Of a DNA stretch of 64,000 nt, positions 8,490-17,069 are shown in pieces. The DNA lies in assembly GCF_030816715.1 (NCBI RefSeq), contig NZ_JAUSYH010000001.1, positions 8,990,001-9,054,000 of the forward strand. The letters are read 5' to 3'. The position numbers and the translations under genes were made by a program. Below the pieces are notes generated by a model. It worked only from the letters and a program-made list of their open reading frames with translations. It was not told the origin of the DNA and did not search any database. Positions within the stretch are counted from its first letter, which is position 1. Each line of letters opens with the position of its first letter. The stretch comes from Streptomyces achromogenes (GTDB taxonomy: Bacteria > Actinomycetota > Actinomycetes > Streptomycetales > Streptomycetaceae).

Positions 8490-8822
8490 ATGACAGCAGA
8501 CGACACCGTCAGCCGACTCGACGACGACGATTACCCCGCCTACACCATGGGCCGGGCCGCCGACATGCTCGGAACCACCCAGAACTTCCTGCGCGCCATC
8601 GGCGAACACCGCCTCATCACCCCGCTGCGCTCCGAGGGCGGACACCGACGCTACTCCCGCTACCAACTGCGCATCGCCGCACGCGCCCGGGAACTCGTCG
8701 ACCAGGGGACCCCCGTCGAGGCCGCGTGCCGCATCATCATCCTTGAGGACCAGCTCGAGGAAGCCCAGCGCATCAACGCCGAACACCACCGAAGTGCAGC
8801 CCTGCATACAGCCGCCACATGA
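8490..8822 (+). CDS. MerR-family transcriptional regulator
   Basis: A 110-residue protein with an N-terminal winged helix of the MerR type: YPAYTMGRAADMLGTTQNFL (about 15-34), then LRAIGEHRLITPLRSEGGHR and RYSRYQLRIAARARELVDQG. A short helical tail follows (AACRIIILEDQLEEAQRINA) without metal or drug-binding cysteines. The start ATG at 8490 is set by AGAGAGG seven bases upstream. Long leaders before this regulator type suggest post-transcriptional control. It is followed closely by the TrhA gene on the same strand, which may be co-transcribed. Confidence 0.85.
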   Translation: MTADDTVSRLDDDDYPAYTMGRAADMLGTTQNFLRAIGEHRLITPLRSEGGHRRYSRYQLRIAARARELVDQGTPVEAACRIIILEDQLEEAQRINAEHHRSAALHTAAT

Positions 8823-8880
8823 TACGCGGTCCGCGATGCCGCCTGACTGCACGCTTCCGCCATTTCAAGAATATGAGCGC

Positions 8881-9675
8881 ATGATCGCCGAAGACAGTGA
8901 GCCGCCGTCCCACGGACGGGAGCCCCGGCCCGGCCCGGGCAACCCGCCCGACACCCTGCGAGTCCCGGCGGTGGAGACGTCTCCCGTCGCTACCGGCCGG
9001 CTGACTGCCGCTACCGGCCTGGAAGGCGGGGTGGAGCGGGCGGCGGCTGCGCTCAAGCCGCGGTTGCGCGGCTGGCTGCACGCCGGCGTCTTCCCTCTGG
9101 CGCTCGTCGGCGGGATCGTCCTGATCGCCGTTTCGCGTACGGGCGCGGCGGTGGCGGCCTGTGCGGTGTATGCGGTGTCGGCGTGCCTGCTGTTCGGCAC
9201 CAGCGCGGTCTACCACCGCGGAACGTGGGGTTCGCGCGGGGAGGCGGTGCTGCGGCGGCTGGACCACGCGAACATCTTCCTGATCATTGCCGGCACGTAT
9301 ACCCCGTTGGCGGTACTGCTGCTGCCCGAAGGCCGCCAGAGTGTGCTGCTGACGGTGGTGTGGGCGGGTGCGCTGGCAGGGATCGCCTTCCGCATCCTGT
9401 GGATCGGGGCTCCCCGGTGGCTGTACACCCCGTGTTACATCGCGTTGGGCTGGGTGGCCGTCTTCAACCTGCCCGACTTCGCGCGCACCGGCGGCACCCG
9501 CGTCGTCGCGCTCGTCATCACCGGCGGTCTGCTCTACACCGCGGGCGCTGTCGTCTACGGACTCAAGCGCCCCGACCCCTCACCGGCCTGGTTCGGCTTC
9601 CACGAGGTATTCCACGCCCTGACCATCACCGCCTTCACCGCGCACTACACCGCCATCCTCCTCGCAGCCACCTGA
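8881..9675 (+). CDS. TrhA/hemolysin III (PAQR) membrane protein
   Basis: A 264-residue protein with seven predicted membrane helices, after a proline-rich cytosolic head of about 60 residues. PAQR/hemolysin III features are visible: SACLLFGTSAVYHRGTWG, LRRLDHANIFLIIAGTYTPL and WFGFHEVFHALTITAFTAHY, holding the conserved Asp-His and His-x-x-x-His metal ligands. Family members (TrhA, YqfA) adjust membrane fluidity and energy state. The ATG at 8881 was chosen because the conserved region follows at normal distance; 8836 is an alternative, and neither has a strong ribosome site. It begins 58 bases after the MerR gene and may share its transcript. Confidence 0.85.
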   Translation: MIAEDSEPPSHGREPRPGPGNPPDTLRVPAVETSPVATGRLTAATGLEGGVERAAAALKPRLRGWLHAGVFPLALVGGIVLIAVSRTGAAVAACAVYAVSACLLFGTSAVYHRGTWGSRGEAVLRRLDHANIFLIIAGTYTPLAVLLLPEGRQSVLLTVVWAGALAGIAFRILWIGAPRWLYTPCYIALGWVAVFNLPDFARTGGTRVVALVITGGLLYTAGAVVYGLKRPDPSPAWFGFHEVFHALTITAFTAHYTAILLAAT

Positions 9676-9802
9676 CGGTGTCAGCGGCCAGAAGCCGGGT
9701 CCGATGGTGGAATGTGACCTTGTCCGGGTACCGGGCGCAACACCGGTCTTCCGCGTCTTTCGGGGCGAAGTCCCGAGCGTCATCGAGCAGTGAGGAGCCG
9801 CC

Positions 9803-11113
9803 ATGACCGTAAGAGGGCCGGACGGCGGGGGGACCGCTCGTCCTCCCCGGGGCGAACGTGGCCGGGGCAGGGCGATGACGTTGGCGGGGACGCTGGCGGC
9901 GGCGGAGGCCGCGGCGCCCGTGGAGTCGCTCGACGTGGTCGCGCGCATGCTCCAGGAGCGCCTCGGGGCGGTGTCGGTGTCATTCCTGATCACCGACTTC
10001 ACCGGCAGTTCGGTCGTACGGCTGGGGGCGGCGGGCAGCGTCGACACCGATGAACCCGCCCGGCGCATCACGCTGCGCGGCACCCTGTACGACGATGTGA
10101 TCCGTACCCAGCGGCCGGGCGTGGAGGACAAGGGCGAGGCCGCGCTGGTGCGGATCGTGGCCCCGGTGACCAACCGCGGTGACGCCATCGGACTCCTCGA
10201 GCTGTTCCTGCCCGAGGCGCCGGACGCCGCGGCGATGCAAGAGATCGGCGATACCGCGCACGCACTGGCGTACCTCGTCATCGCCAACCGCTCCTTCACC
10301 GACGTGTACCAGTGGGGACGCCGGACCAAGCCGCTGAGTCTGGCCGCGGAGATCCAGCACCGGCTGCTCCCTGCCTCGCTGGCCTGCGAGGCGGCGCAGT
10401 TCGCGGTGGCCGGGGCCCTGGAGCCGGCCGACCACGTCGGGGGCGACACCTTCGACTACGCGATCGACCGGGACACCGTCCAGCTCTCCGTCACCGACGC
10501 CATGGGGCACGATGTCGAAGCCGCGCTGCTGGCCACTCTCGCGGTGGGCGCCCTGCGCCGGGCCCGGCGGGCCGGTGCCGATCTCGCCGAGCAGGCCCGC
10601 CAGGCCGACCAGGCCATGCGCGAGCACCGCCCCAAGGGCTACGTCACCGGTCAGCTCCTGCGTATCAGCCTGATCGACGGCAGGACCGAGTTCATCAACG
10701 CCGGGCACCCCTGGCCGCTGCGGATGCGGGACGGGCAGGTGCGGGAGATCACTCCGAAGGTCGATATGCCGTTCGGCTTCGACGCCCCTCACACCTACCG
10801 GATCCAGTCGCTGGACCTGCGGCCGGGCGACCGGCTGGTGATGCTGACCGACGGCATGCTGGAGCACAACGCAGGCAGCCTCGATCTGTCCGACCTGATC
10901 GTGCGCACCCGCGCGCTGCATCCCCGCGAGGCTGCCCGCACCCTCATCGCGGCGGTCGTTGACGCCAACAACAGCCACCTGCAGGACGACGCGACCGTCA
11001 TGTGCCTGGACTGGCACGGCACCAACCACTCCCAGCGTGACGCCGCCACCGGCGCCGACCTCACCGACGCCTCACAACCGTCAGGGACGGGACGGATTAC
11101 TCCCGGGCGATGA
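9803..11113 (+). CDS. SpoIIE/RsbU-type PP2C phosphatase with GAF-like sensor
   Basis: A 436-residue cytosolic protein. Residues about 40-170 form a GAF-like sensor (VVARMLQERLGAVSVSFL to LAYLVIANRSF). Residues about 185-400 form the PP2C_SIG domain: AEIQHRLLP, GGDTFDYAIDRD, DAMGHDVEAAL, EFINAGHPWPL, LVMLTDGMLE and DDATVMCLDW, giving the metal-binding aspartates. Such enzymes dephosphorylate anti-sigma antagonist proteins in partner-switching stress circuits. The ATG at 9803 has GAGGAG seven bases upstream. The tail of about 35 residues is polar and variable. It faces the same way as the TrhA gene 127 bases upstream. Confidence 0.9.
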   Translation: MTVRGPDGGGTARPPRGERGRGRAMTLAGTLAAAEAAAPVESLDVVARMLQERLGAVSVSFLITDFTGSSVVRLGAAGSVDTDEPARRITLRGTLYDDVIRTQRPGVEDKGEAALVRIVAPVTNRGDAIGLLELFLPEAPDAAAMQEIGDTAHALAYLVIANRSFTDVYQWGRRTKPLSLAAEIQHRLLPASLACEAAQFAVAGALEPADHVGGDTFDYAIDRDTVQLSVTDAMGHDVEAALLATLAVGALRRARRAGADLAEQARQADQAMREHRPKGYVTGQLLRISLIDGRTEFINAGHPWPLRMRDGQVREITPKVDMPFGFDAPHTYRIQSLDLRPGDRLVMLTDGMLEHNAGSLDLSDLIVRTRALHPREAARTLIAAVVDANNSHLQDDATVMCLDWHGTNHSQRDAATGADLTDASQPSGTGRITPGR

Positions 11114-11473
11114 TTCTGGGCGGGTGTTCCGGCCGACCAAGGCCGCAAAGCATGGGAGCTGACTGAGGCGAAAGCCGCTCGGGGCATGAGCGAACGTGCC
11201 GTCCTGGAAGGGGCCGAGAAGCACGTCCTGGGGCCAAAACCAGCCGTCCAGGCGGCGCCCGTCATTGTCCGGGGGAACGACATGAGCCTGGAGGGCAGCG
11301 CTGTCCCGGTCTCGGTGGCCGCCGTCTCGCACCCGGACTGCCCTGGCGTCTTCCTACGGGGACTTACATCCGTCCGGGTCAGTCGCGATGGCGGCGGGAC
11401 CAGGCTCCAGTGAGGGTGGAGTGGTGCTCGACGCTCCCGTCGGCACGTGTCCCCTGTCCCAAGGAGTACCGTC
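11114..11473. other. Intergenic region without a recognised gene
   Basis: I see no credible reading frame here. The segment has short GC hairpins (for example GGCGAAAGCCGC near 11168) that resemble neither a full known riboswitch nor a tRNA. AAGGAG near 11460 is the ribosome site of the next gene. Confidence 0.5.
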
Positions 11474-12055
11474 ATGTCCGATCGCAATACCCTCATCCGC
11501 AGCCTGCACGATGTGGGTCTGGCAGCCTGGTTCGGCGGCTCCCTCATGGGGGCGGTCGGTCTCAATGGGGCAGCGAAGGATCAAAGTGAGACGGCCCGAG
11601 TCAGGGCGCGGATCGCCTCGTCGGGGTGGGCGAAGTGGACGCCCGTCAATGCCGGGGCCATCGGCGCGCACCTGTTCGGCGGCGGCGGACTGCTTGCCGC
11701 GAACGCTCACCGGGTCGCCGCCCAGAAAGGCGTGGGGGCCTCCACCACGGCCAAGACCCTCGTCACCGTTGCGGCCCTGGCCGCCACCGCCTACGCCCGG
11801 GTCCTGGGCAAGAAAGTCGAGCTGGCCTCCTCCTCCGACCCGCAGGACGCCGAGGAGGCGGCCCAGCACCCCATCGACCTCGACAGCGCCCAGCGGCAGC
11901 TGGCTGTGGCGCAGTGGGCGGTTCCGGCTCTGACCGGATGCCTGGTGGTGCTCAACGCCTTGCACGGTGAGCAGCAGCGTCCTGAGGAGCAGCTGCCCGG
12001 CATGTGGGAGCGGGCACGCTCCGCTGCCACTCCCTTCATCCCGCAGCACTCTTGA
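11474..12055 (+). CDS. Conserved actinobacterial membrane protein
   Basis: A 193-residue protein with about four hydrophobic segments (LAAWFGGSLMGAVGLNGAA, VNAGAIGAHLFGGGGLLAAN, TAKTLVTVAALAATAYARVL and VAQWAVPALTGCLVVLNAL). The N-terminus IRSLHDVGLAAWFGGS is typical of a widespread actinobacterial family without an assigned reaction. The ATG at 11474 is set by AAGGAG, in preference to an in-frame ATG at 11447. It appears intact and follows the phosphatase gene on the same strand. Confidence 0.75.
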   Translation: MSDRNTLIRSLHDVGLAAWFGGSLMGAVGLNGAAKDQSETARVRARIASSGWAKWTPVNAGAIGAHLFGGGGLLAANAHRVAAQKGVGASTTAKTLVTVAALAATAYARVLGKKVELASSSDPQDAEEAAQHPIDLDSAQRQLAVAQWAVPALTGCLVVLNALHGEQQRPEEQLPGMWERARSAATPFIPQHS

Positions 12056-12189
12056 AAGATCTGCTCGCGCCGGGTGCGGAGCGCCGATCAGCTCGGAATC
12101 GAGCCCCGGCTATCTCCAACGTGGGGAAGAGGCCCGTGGCGAGGGACGAGGACTGCAACCCGGGCGGCCGGCGGAGGCGGTAGCGACTA

Positions 12190-12727
12190 CGTGGCGTCGG
12201 CCTTGTCACCCCGCAGCCCCTGGGCGTGGACGCGGGCGCGCCTGAGGGGTGCCCCGGCCTGGTGGAGGCTGGTGAGCGCCTGCCGGTAGGAGGCGATCAG
12301 CCCGGTCTCCAGGTAGTCCACGCCCAGGTCCCGCAGTAGCGGCGGACGATGGTCCGGGCGATGCGCAGGTCGGGGCTGGACATGCTGGGGAACAGGTGGT
12401 GCTCGATCTGGTGGTTCAGCCCGCCCAGTGCGATGTCGGTGAGCCGGCCGCCGCGCACGTTGCGTGAGGTGAGCACCTGGCGGCGGAGGAAGTCCGGGCG
12501 GTCGTCGCTCTTCAGAATCGGCATGCCCTTGTGGTGGGGAGCGAAGAGGGAGCCGAGGTAGAGGCCGAACAGGCCCTGGTGGACGGCGATGAAGGCGATT
12601 GCCATGCCGGGCGGCAGGAGCCAGAACTGGACGGTCAGGCGGAGCGCGCAGTGCGCGAACAGCAGGGCTCCGTCGAGTGTGCGGTGCTTGAGCGAGCGGT
12701 TGGTCAGCGCCTTCCCACTCGACACGT
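12190..12727 (-). pseudogene. Membrane fatty-acid desaturase, C-terminal remnant
   Basis: The readable part matches the C-terminal half of acyl-lipid/acyl-CoA desaturases: FIAVHQGLFGLYLGSLFAPH and HKGMPILKSDDRPDFLRRQV, then the third histidine box in LGGLNHQIEHHLFPSM. A frameshift near 12335 moves the last 45 residues (LGVDYLETGLIASYRQALTS) to another frame. The first histidine boxes and membrane helices are missing; the break near 12727 lies beside the tap remnant on the other strand. Confidence 0.8.
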
Positions 12728-12757
12728 GCAGGCTGAAACCCTCCAGGGTGAGGAGCC

Positions 12758-12910
12758 AAGCTCGGCATCAACCCGGGCCTGGTCAAGCACGAGGGCACCC
12801 AGAGCGTCCTGTGGGGTGAAGAGGTCCGCGAGCGGTTCGACGCCCCGGAGCTCAACCTCGCCCGCTACATCAAAGACGGCACCGTCGCCGACGTCGACAA
12901 CGGAGAGTAG
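12758..12910 (+). pseudogene. tap: Tap telomere-associated protein, C-terminal stub
   Basis: Fifty codons ending in TAG at 12908-12910 read KLGINPGLVKHEGTQSVLW, then GEEVRERFDAPELNLARYI and KDGTVADVDNGE. This matches the end of the Tap protein that Streptomyces linear replicons use to recruit the terminal protein to telomere DNA. Full Tap is about 740 residues, so more than 90 percent is missing. The position immediately upstream of tpg, with a 12-base gap, is the normal tap-tpg operon order and strongly supports the call. Confidence 0.75.
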
Positions 12911-12922
12911 GAGAAGGCGACG

Positions 12923-13479
12923 ATGAGCCTGTTCGGGGACGGCCTGGAAGCCGCAGTGCAGAAGGCGTTCACCCGCCCTGCGCCCAAGAGCGCGGGTACG
13001 CAGATGCGGTACCTGGTCAAGCAGCTCAAGGGCACCAAGGCAGTCGCCCAGATGCTACGGATCTCCCAGCGCACCGTCGAGCGGTACGTGAAGGACCAGA
13101 TCAAAAGGTCCCGCCCCGACCTCGCCGCGCGCCTGGAGCGTGAGGTGAAGGCCCGCTGGCAGCCGCAGATTAGGGCCAAGGCCCGCGAGAAGGCGGCGAC
13201 AACCGGCGGCATCGTCATCGACACCCGCGGCCGCCTCGGCTACACCGCGCCGATCGGGTCGACGGACCAGGACCGCATCCGGCACCGACCGTCGCCCTGC
13301 CCCCGCAGTACGCGGCCCGACTCCTCCAGGCCCAGGAGCAGGACGCCACCGAGCAGCGCCTCCAGGAGCTCGCCGCTGAGGCACTCAAGGAGGTGTACTT
13401 CCAGGACGGCGGCCGCCGCGCCGGAAGCCTCGAAGAGGTCCGGTTCACGGACATCGAGCACCTCGAGTTCGACCTGTAG
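12923..13479 (+). pseudogene. tpg: Tpg telomere terminal protein, frameshifted
   Basis: Starts MSLFGDGLEAAVQKAFTRP with a GAGAAGG ribosome site and has the typical Tpg features: QMRYLVKQLKGTKAVAQML, then ISQRTVERYVKDQIKRS (helix-turn-helix) and TTGGIVIDTRGRLGYTAPIG. A one-base loss near 13283 shifts the end, which continues in another frame as VALPPQYAARLLQAQEQDA, then LKEVYFQDGGRRAGSLEEV and HLEFDL, stop 13477-13479. The reconstructed length of about 185 residues is full Tpg size. Tpg is covalently attached to the 5' ends of linear Streptomyces replicons. As written the product is cut at the thumb region. Confidence 0.85.
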
Positions 13480-13630
13480 CAGCCGCGCCCCGAAACAACC
13501 CGCGAGCTCCGGACCGAGGTGGTCCGGGGCGGAGGCGCTGGGGCTGGCGTGACCGGGACTCACGCCGAACGGCCCACGCTGCCCCCCGACAGCGCGGGCC
13601 GCCCGCTCCTCCCCGTCCCCGGACGACGGT

Positions 13631-13999
13631 TCAGCAGTGCGGCAAGGCGCTCTGGTCGTGGTAGTAGCCCCACTCGTCGAGGTTCACGTCGTTCACCCAC
13701 ACGTTCCTGTGACCGGTGTCGTCGTCGGTCTTGAGCCAGATCTGGCTGCTGCGCCCGTTGGCGTAGTAGAGCTGGCCGACGGTCCAGCAGTAGAAGTAGT
13801 TGCGGCCCGCGTACAGCGTGCCCGCGTGGGACGAGTTTTCCGCGTCGGGCGTCCAGTGCGTCCACTGGGTGACGACGGTGTTCAGGTACGTCTTGGCGAA
13901 TGCCGGCTGTGCCTGCGCCTGCGCGCCTGAGGCACCGGCGAGGACTCCCGTCGCCACCAGAAGTGCGGTGAGTCCGGCTCGAACTGAGCTTGTACGCAT
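13631..13999 (-). CDS. Small secreted protein
   Basis: A 122-residue protein with a Sec signal peptide (MRTSSVRAGLTALLVATGVL, cut after GAQA-QA). The mature part is aromatic-rich (TQWTHWTPDAE, YAGRNYFYCWTVGQLYY, VNDVNLDEWGYYHDQ) with two cysteines that may form a disulfide. The layout resembles small secreted Streptomyces proteins with SH3-like folds, but the family is not certain. It is divergent from the AraC gene, about 110 bases apart, and may be under its control. Confidence 0.65.
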   Translation of the reverse strand: MRTSSVRAGLTALLVATGVLAGASGAQAQAQPAFAKTYLNTVVTQWTHWTPDAENSSHAGTLYAGRNYFYCWTVGQLYYANGRSSQIWLKTDDDTGHRNVWVNDVNLDEWGYYHDQSALPHC

Positions 14000-14108
14000 G
14001 TCTGTTCTCCTCCAGGGCTGTGCCCGTGACGGTGTACGCCCCTAGCCTGGAGATCCAAGTGGCACGGGTCTTGTACGAAGGCGCAATCGCGGCGGGGGTC
14101 GGGCAAGA

Positions 14109-15035
14109 GTGAGCGAACCGGTCGACCGGGGTGAGTACGTCGGAGGAGTGGCGCAGCCGCTGCGCGGGAGCGTCATCCGTTACCGCGGTCACCGCATGGC
14201 AGGCGCGAGACCCCTCAGGGTCACCCTGCCCTCGGCGACCGTCACCCTGCTCCTGGGGTGGGGGCACCCCTTGCACGTGCAGAGTGGCCCGCAGGACGGC
14301 TCGTCGCTCGGCGAATGGCCGGCGATGATCGCGGGTCTGCAGGCGAGTCCGCTGCTGGCGGGCTTCCGCGGCGCGGCCTTCGCCGTCGAGATCGAGTTCA
14401 GTCCCCTCGGCGCGCGTCGACTGCTGGGAACGTCGCTGCACCACCTCGCCAAGGCGGTCGTCGATCCCGACGGGATCCTGGGGGCCGGCTGGACCAGGGA
14501 AGCCACCGAACGGCTGATGGCCGCGCCGAACTGGCCGCAGCGCTGGCAGATCCTGGATTCCCTGCTCCTCCCGCGGCTCGCCGGCCCGCCTCCCCCGCCC
14601 GTCGTCGCCGAGGCGTGGCACCTACTGCGGACCCGCGACGGCGCCGTATCGCTGAGCGACCTGATGGCGGTGACCGGTCTCGGCAGCCGGCGCCTGCAAG
14701 GCCTGTTCCGTGACCACATCGGTCTCCCCGCCCAGACGGTCTCCCGGATCCTGAGGTTCCACCGCACCCTCGGCGTCGCGTCGAGCGGCTGCGGTTCTCT
14801 CGCCGAACTGGCCGTACGGGGCGGATATCACGACCAGGCGCACATGAACCGGGACTTCCGCGCCCTGTCCGGACAGACACCCGGGGAACTGTGCACGATC
14901 ATGGAGCGGGCGCCGGCGCGGGGACACGACGGTCATATCCAGCCGTTCAACGACTTCGGTCTGCGCCACCAGCCGCGCCGGCAGCCCGGCCCGCCGGCGG
15001 TGCCTGCGGTTTCGGCGGAAGAGGGGCGGGCGTAG
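14109..15035 (+). CDS. AraC-family transcriptional regulator
   Basis: A 308-residue regulator. The N-terminal half (GSVIRYRGHRMAGARPLRV to EFSPLGARRLLG) is the sensing domain of the DUF6597-like type often linked to AraC proteins. The C-terminal HTH_18 domain spans about 180-270: VSLSDLMAVTGLGSRRLQGL for the first helix-turn-helix, then SLAELAVRGGYHDQAHMNRD and FRALSGQTPGEL for the second, with the AraC signature. A Pro-rich tail of 45 residues follows. The start at 14109 is accepted because the family start motif lies nearby; the ribosome site is weak. It is divergent from a secreted protein gene. Confidence 0.85.
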   Translation: MSEPVDRGEYVGGVAQPLRGSVIRYRGHRMAGARPLRVTLPSATVTLLLGWGHPLHVQSGPQDGSSLGEWPAMIAGLQASPLLAGFRGAAFAVEIEFSPLGARRLLGTSLHHLAKAVVDPDGILGAGWTREATERLMAAPNWPQRWQILDSLLLPRLAGPPPPPVVAEAWHLLRTRDGAVSLSDLMAVTGLGSRRLQGLFRDHIGLPAQTVSRILRFHRTLGVASSGCGSLAELAVRGGYHDQAHMNRDFRALSGQTPGELCTIMERAPARGHDGHIQPFNDFGLRHQPRRQPGPPAVPAVSAEEGRA

Positions 15036-15225
15036 CATGATCGGTCGGCTTCCCCTGGACGAGCAACTCACGGCCCTGCGCCTGGATCGCGTTCTCCGAA
15101 TCCGCCGCGAAGCAGCTGGAGAACCTCACCAGCGAGGCGAGATCCGCATCCTGGTCGTCGTCTCCGTCGGGCCGGACGTCAGCGAGCCCATCCCGGCGAC
15201 ACCGCCGGCCCCAGCTGCACGAGAT

Positions 15226-15376
15226 CGACCGAGCGGTACAAGAAACGCAAAACCGTCGAACGAGCCATCAACAAGCGCAAGAACGCCCGAGCAGTTGCCA
15301 CCCAATACGAAAGCGCGGCTACGTCTACCTCGGCACCGCCACCGCCGCAGCCCTCGCCATCTGGCTCCGCACATGA
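15226..15376 (+). pseudogene. IS5/IS4-type transposase C-terminal relic
   Basis: The reading GACC-GAG-CGG opens ERYKKRKTVERAINKRKN, then ARAVATQYESA, and after a frame change YVYLGTATAAALAIWLRT, stop 15374-15376. This is the usual end of IS5-type transposases (K-R-x-x-V-E-R-x-x-N-x-x-K, then L-x-x-A-L-x-I-W-L-R). The catalytic part is absent. The stretch between the AraC gene and this relic (15037-15225) shows nothing recognisable. Confidence 0.6.
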
Positions 15377-15392
15377 TCGACCCCGGCAGCGG

Positions 15393-15605
15393 CTACTCGG
15401 CGGAGTGCGGGCCCGTCTTGCCTGTGAACGGGAAGAGCAGACAGCCCTCCGTGCACTGGCCTCCGGGCGGGTGGTACGGCCAATCCTTCCCGAACCGATA
15501 CAGCAACGTCAGTGCGATGACAGCCGCGAGCGGGGTGAGCCACACGGCTGCCTGGCTTTGTTCACGAGATTGAGATTGGACAGCAGATGTCGACCACTTT
15601 TCGAG
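15393..15605 (-). CDS. Possible small single-helix membrane protein
   Basis: The frame reads SQAAVWLTPLAAVIALTLL, then YRFGKDWPYHPPGGQCTEGC and LLFPFTGKTGPHSAE, with one membrane helix and a two-cysteine tail, stop at 15393. No good start codon or ribosome site is seen near 15600, so it may be the end of a broken gene. It lies directly downstream of the hypothetical gene ending at 15641. Confidence 0.3.
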   Translation of the reverse strand, partial: LEKWSTSAVQSQSREQSQAAVWLTPLAAVIALTLLYRFGKDWPYHPPGGQCTEGCLLFPFTGKTGPHSAE

Positions 15606-15640
15606 GCACTGGAGGCTGGCGCTGTTCGATTGGCAGACGG

Positions 15641-16747
15641 CTAGAAGAGGTCGGCCGAGACGCCCTGCGTGAGGTTCTCGAGGATCGTGCGCAGCCACGG
15701 GATGCGTACGGCTGGTAGCCGGACCAAGGTGTGCTGGAACGTTCCCCGGTCGGCCCGGAACAGGTAGTTGGGAAGCAGCGGGAACGGGTCGTCGCGGAGG
15801 ACGTCTTGGGGTATGCGGCCCGACGCGGGAACCGGCAAGTACGACTGGGGAGAGACCAGCCACAGCCACACCCCCAGCGGCAGGGGCACCAGGTATGCCG
15901 GCGCTGTCGGGCCGGCGGGGGTCCAGGTCTGACCCGTCTGGGGATGGACCGGTACGAGGAGGATGTCGACGCCCGCGTCCGGGGAGGACTGGCCCGGTCC
16001 AGCCAGGGCGGCGCGCCGCTTCGGGGGACCCGCCGGCAGCAGGGCGTCGAGCGTACGTTGGAACACGTCCGCGGTCAGACCGCCCGGGACCTTCACCGGC
16101 TGCCCTTGGGAGGCAACCAGCAGGTGGGCGAGCGCCTGGCCGGCTGCCGCCTCCCACTGCGGACTCCACGACCAGTAGTGGTTCGACCCCAACCGTCCTC
16201 CCCACGTGGCGATCGGCTCGAACGGGGGCGTTTTCTCCCCCTTTTCTGCCAACTCCGCCCAGGAGAGGGGCGCGGCGTGGATACCGTCAACGGGGACGCG
16301 GTGCACGGCGTCCGAGCTGAGCCGCACTGCCTGCCAGAGCGAGCAGTCGTCGACCCTGGTTGCCACAGGGAGGTGGCATGCCTCGCAGGCCATGTTGGGC
16401 CCGTCGGATCCGTCGAGGCCGCAGCAGGCACCGCCGCGCTTCTCAGGGATCAGCCGGGTTCCACGGATATCACCGGGCGCGATGACGCTCGCACCGGGCG
16501 TGCTGTCGGACAGGGCGTAGACCGGCGCGTAGATGCCTCGCGCCTCCGCCTCGCCCGGATCGATCTCGTCCCACATCCGCCACGGCCCTCCCCAGGGGTC
16601 CGGGTCTACGGCAAACGTCCCGGACTCCATGAGCACCGGAAGCTGGGCCCCGTTCCCGTACTTCTGACGGGCGTGGACTGGCAGCGAGACCTGGGACAGC
16701 GGGGTGGTCAACTCTGCGCTGCATCCCGCACACACGAAAACGAACAA
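15641..16747 (-). CDS. Conserved Streptomyces hypothetical protein with Cys motifs
   Basis: The proposed product has 368 residues and starts at a TTG (16747) preceded by GGCGGAGGACA, giving LFVFVCAGCSAELTTPLSQV. An ATG at 16840 is the longer alternative. Cysteine pairs recur: CAGC near the N-terminus, then CCGLDGSDGPNMACEACHLP and DDCSLW, suggesting zinc binding. Other stretches are DPDPWGGPWRMWDEIDPGEA and LIPEKRGG. The rest resembles a Streptomyces family without a known role. It stands alone between relics and the NACHT gene. Confidence 0.65.
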   Translation of the reverse strand: MFVFVCAGCSAELTTPLSQVSLPVHARQKYGNGAQLPVLMESGTFAVDPDPWGGPWRMWDEIDPGEAEARGIYAPVYALSDSTPGASVIAPGDIRGTRLIPEKRGGACCGLDGSDGPNMACEACHLPVATRVDDCSLWQAVRLSSDAVHRVPVDGIHAAPLSWAELAEKGEKTPPFEPIATWGGRLGSNHYWSWSPQWEAAAGQALAHLLVASQGQPVKVPGGLTADVFQRTLDALLPAGPPKRRAALAGPGQSSPDAGVDILLVPVHPQTGQTWTPAGPTAPAYLVPLPLGVWLWLVSPQSYLPVPASGRIPQDVLRDDPFPLLPNYLFRADRGTFQHTLVRLPAVRIPWLRTILENLTQGVSADLF

Positions 16748-17069
16748 ATGTCCTCCGCCTGGGAAACAGGCGCATCGTCGCAGCTCGCCAGCAGCCAGAC
16801 AACATGATTTCTCATCCCTTGCGGGAACGGCACCTGCCACCGCCGTGGAGTATCAACGCAGCGGGCAAGTGCCAGCCGCTACCTCTGACTACGGCAAGCG
16901 ACTCACTCAGTGTTCGCATTCCCGGCGTGCTGTGGCGCCTCCCGAAGTGGGGAACATCTGCTGCCCATTCTCGTGAACGAAGCCAATACCTGCCTGATCG
17001 GCTCGAGGTCCATGAGGAGCAGCAGCCGTGACGGGTCGCCCGTAGACCCGTCATGGGCAGGACGGGCCG

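Noticed and set aside
11114..11473. Possible riboswitch (GGCGAAAGCCGC hairpin)
   Set aside because: Only one small hairpin fits; conserved cores of cobalamin, ydaO or other known classes are not found.
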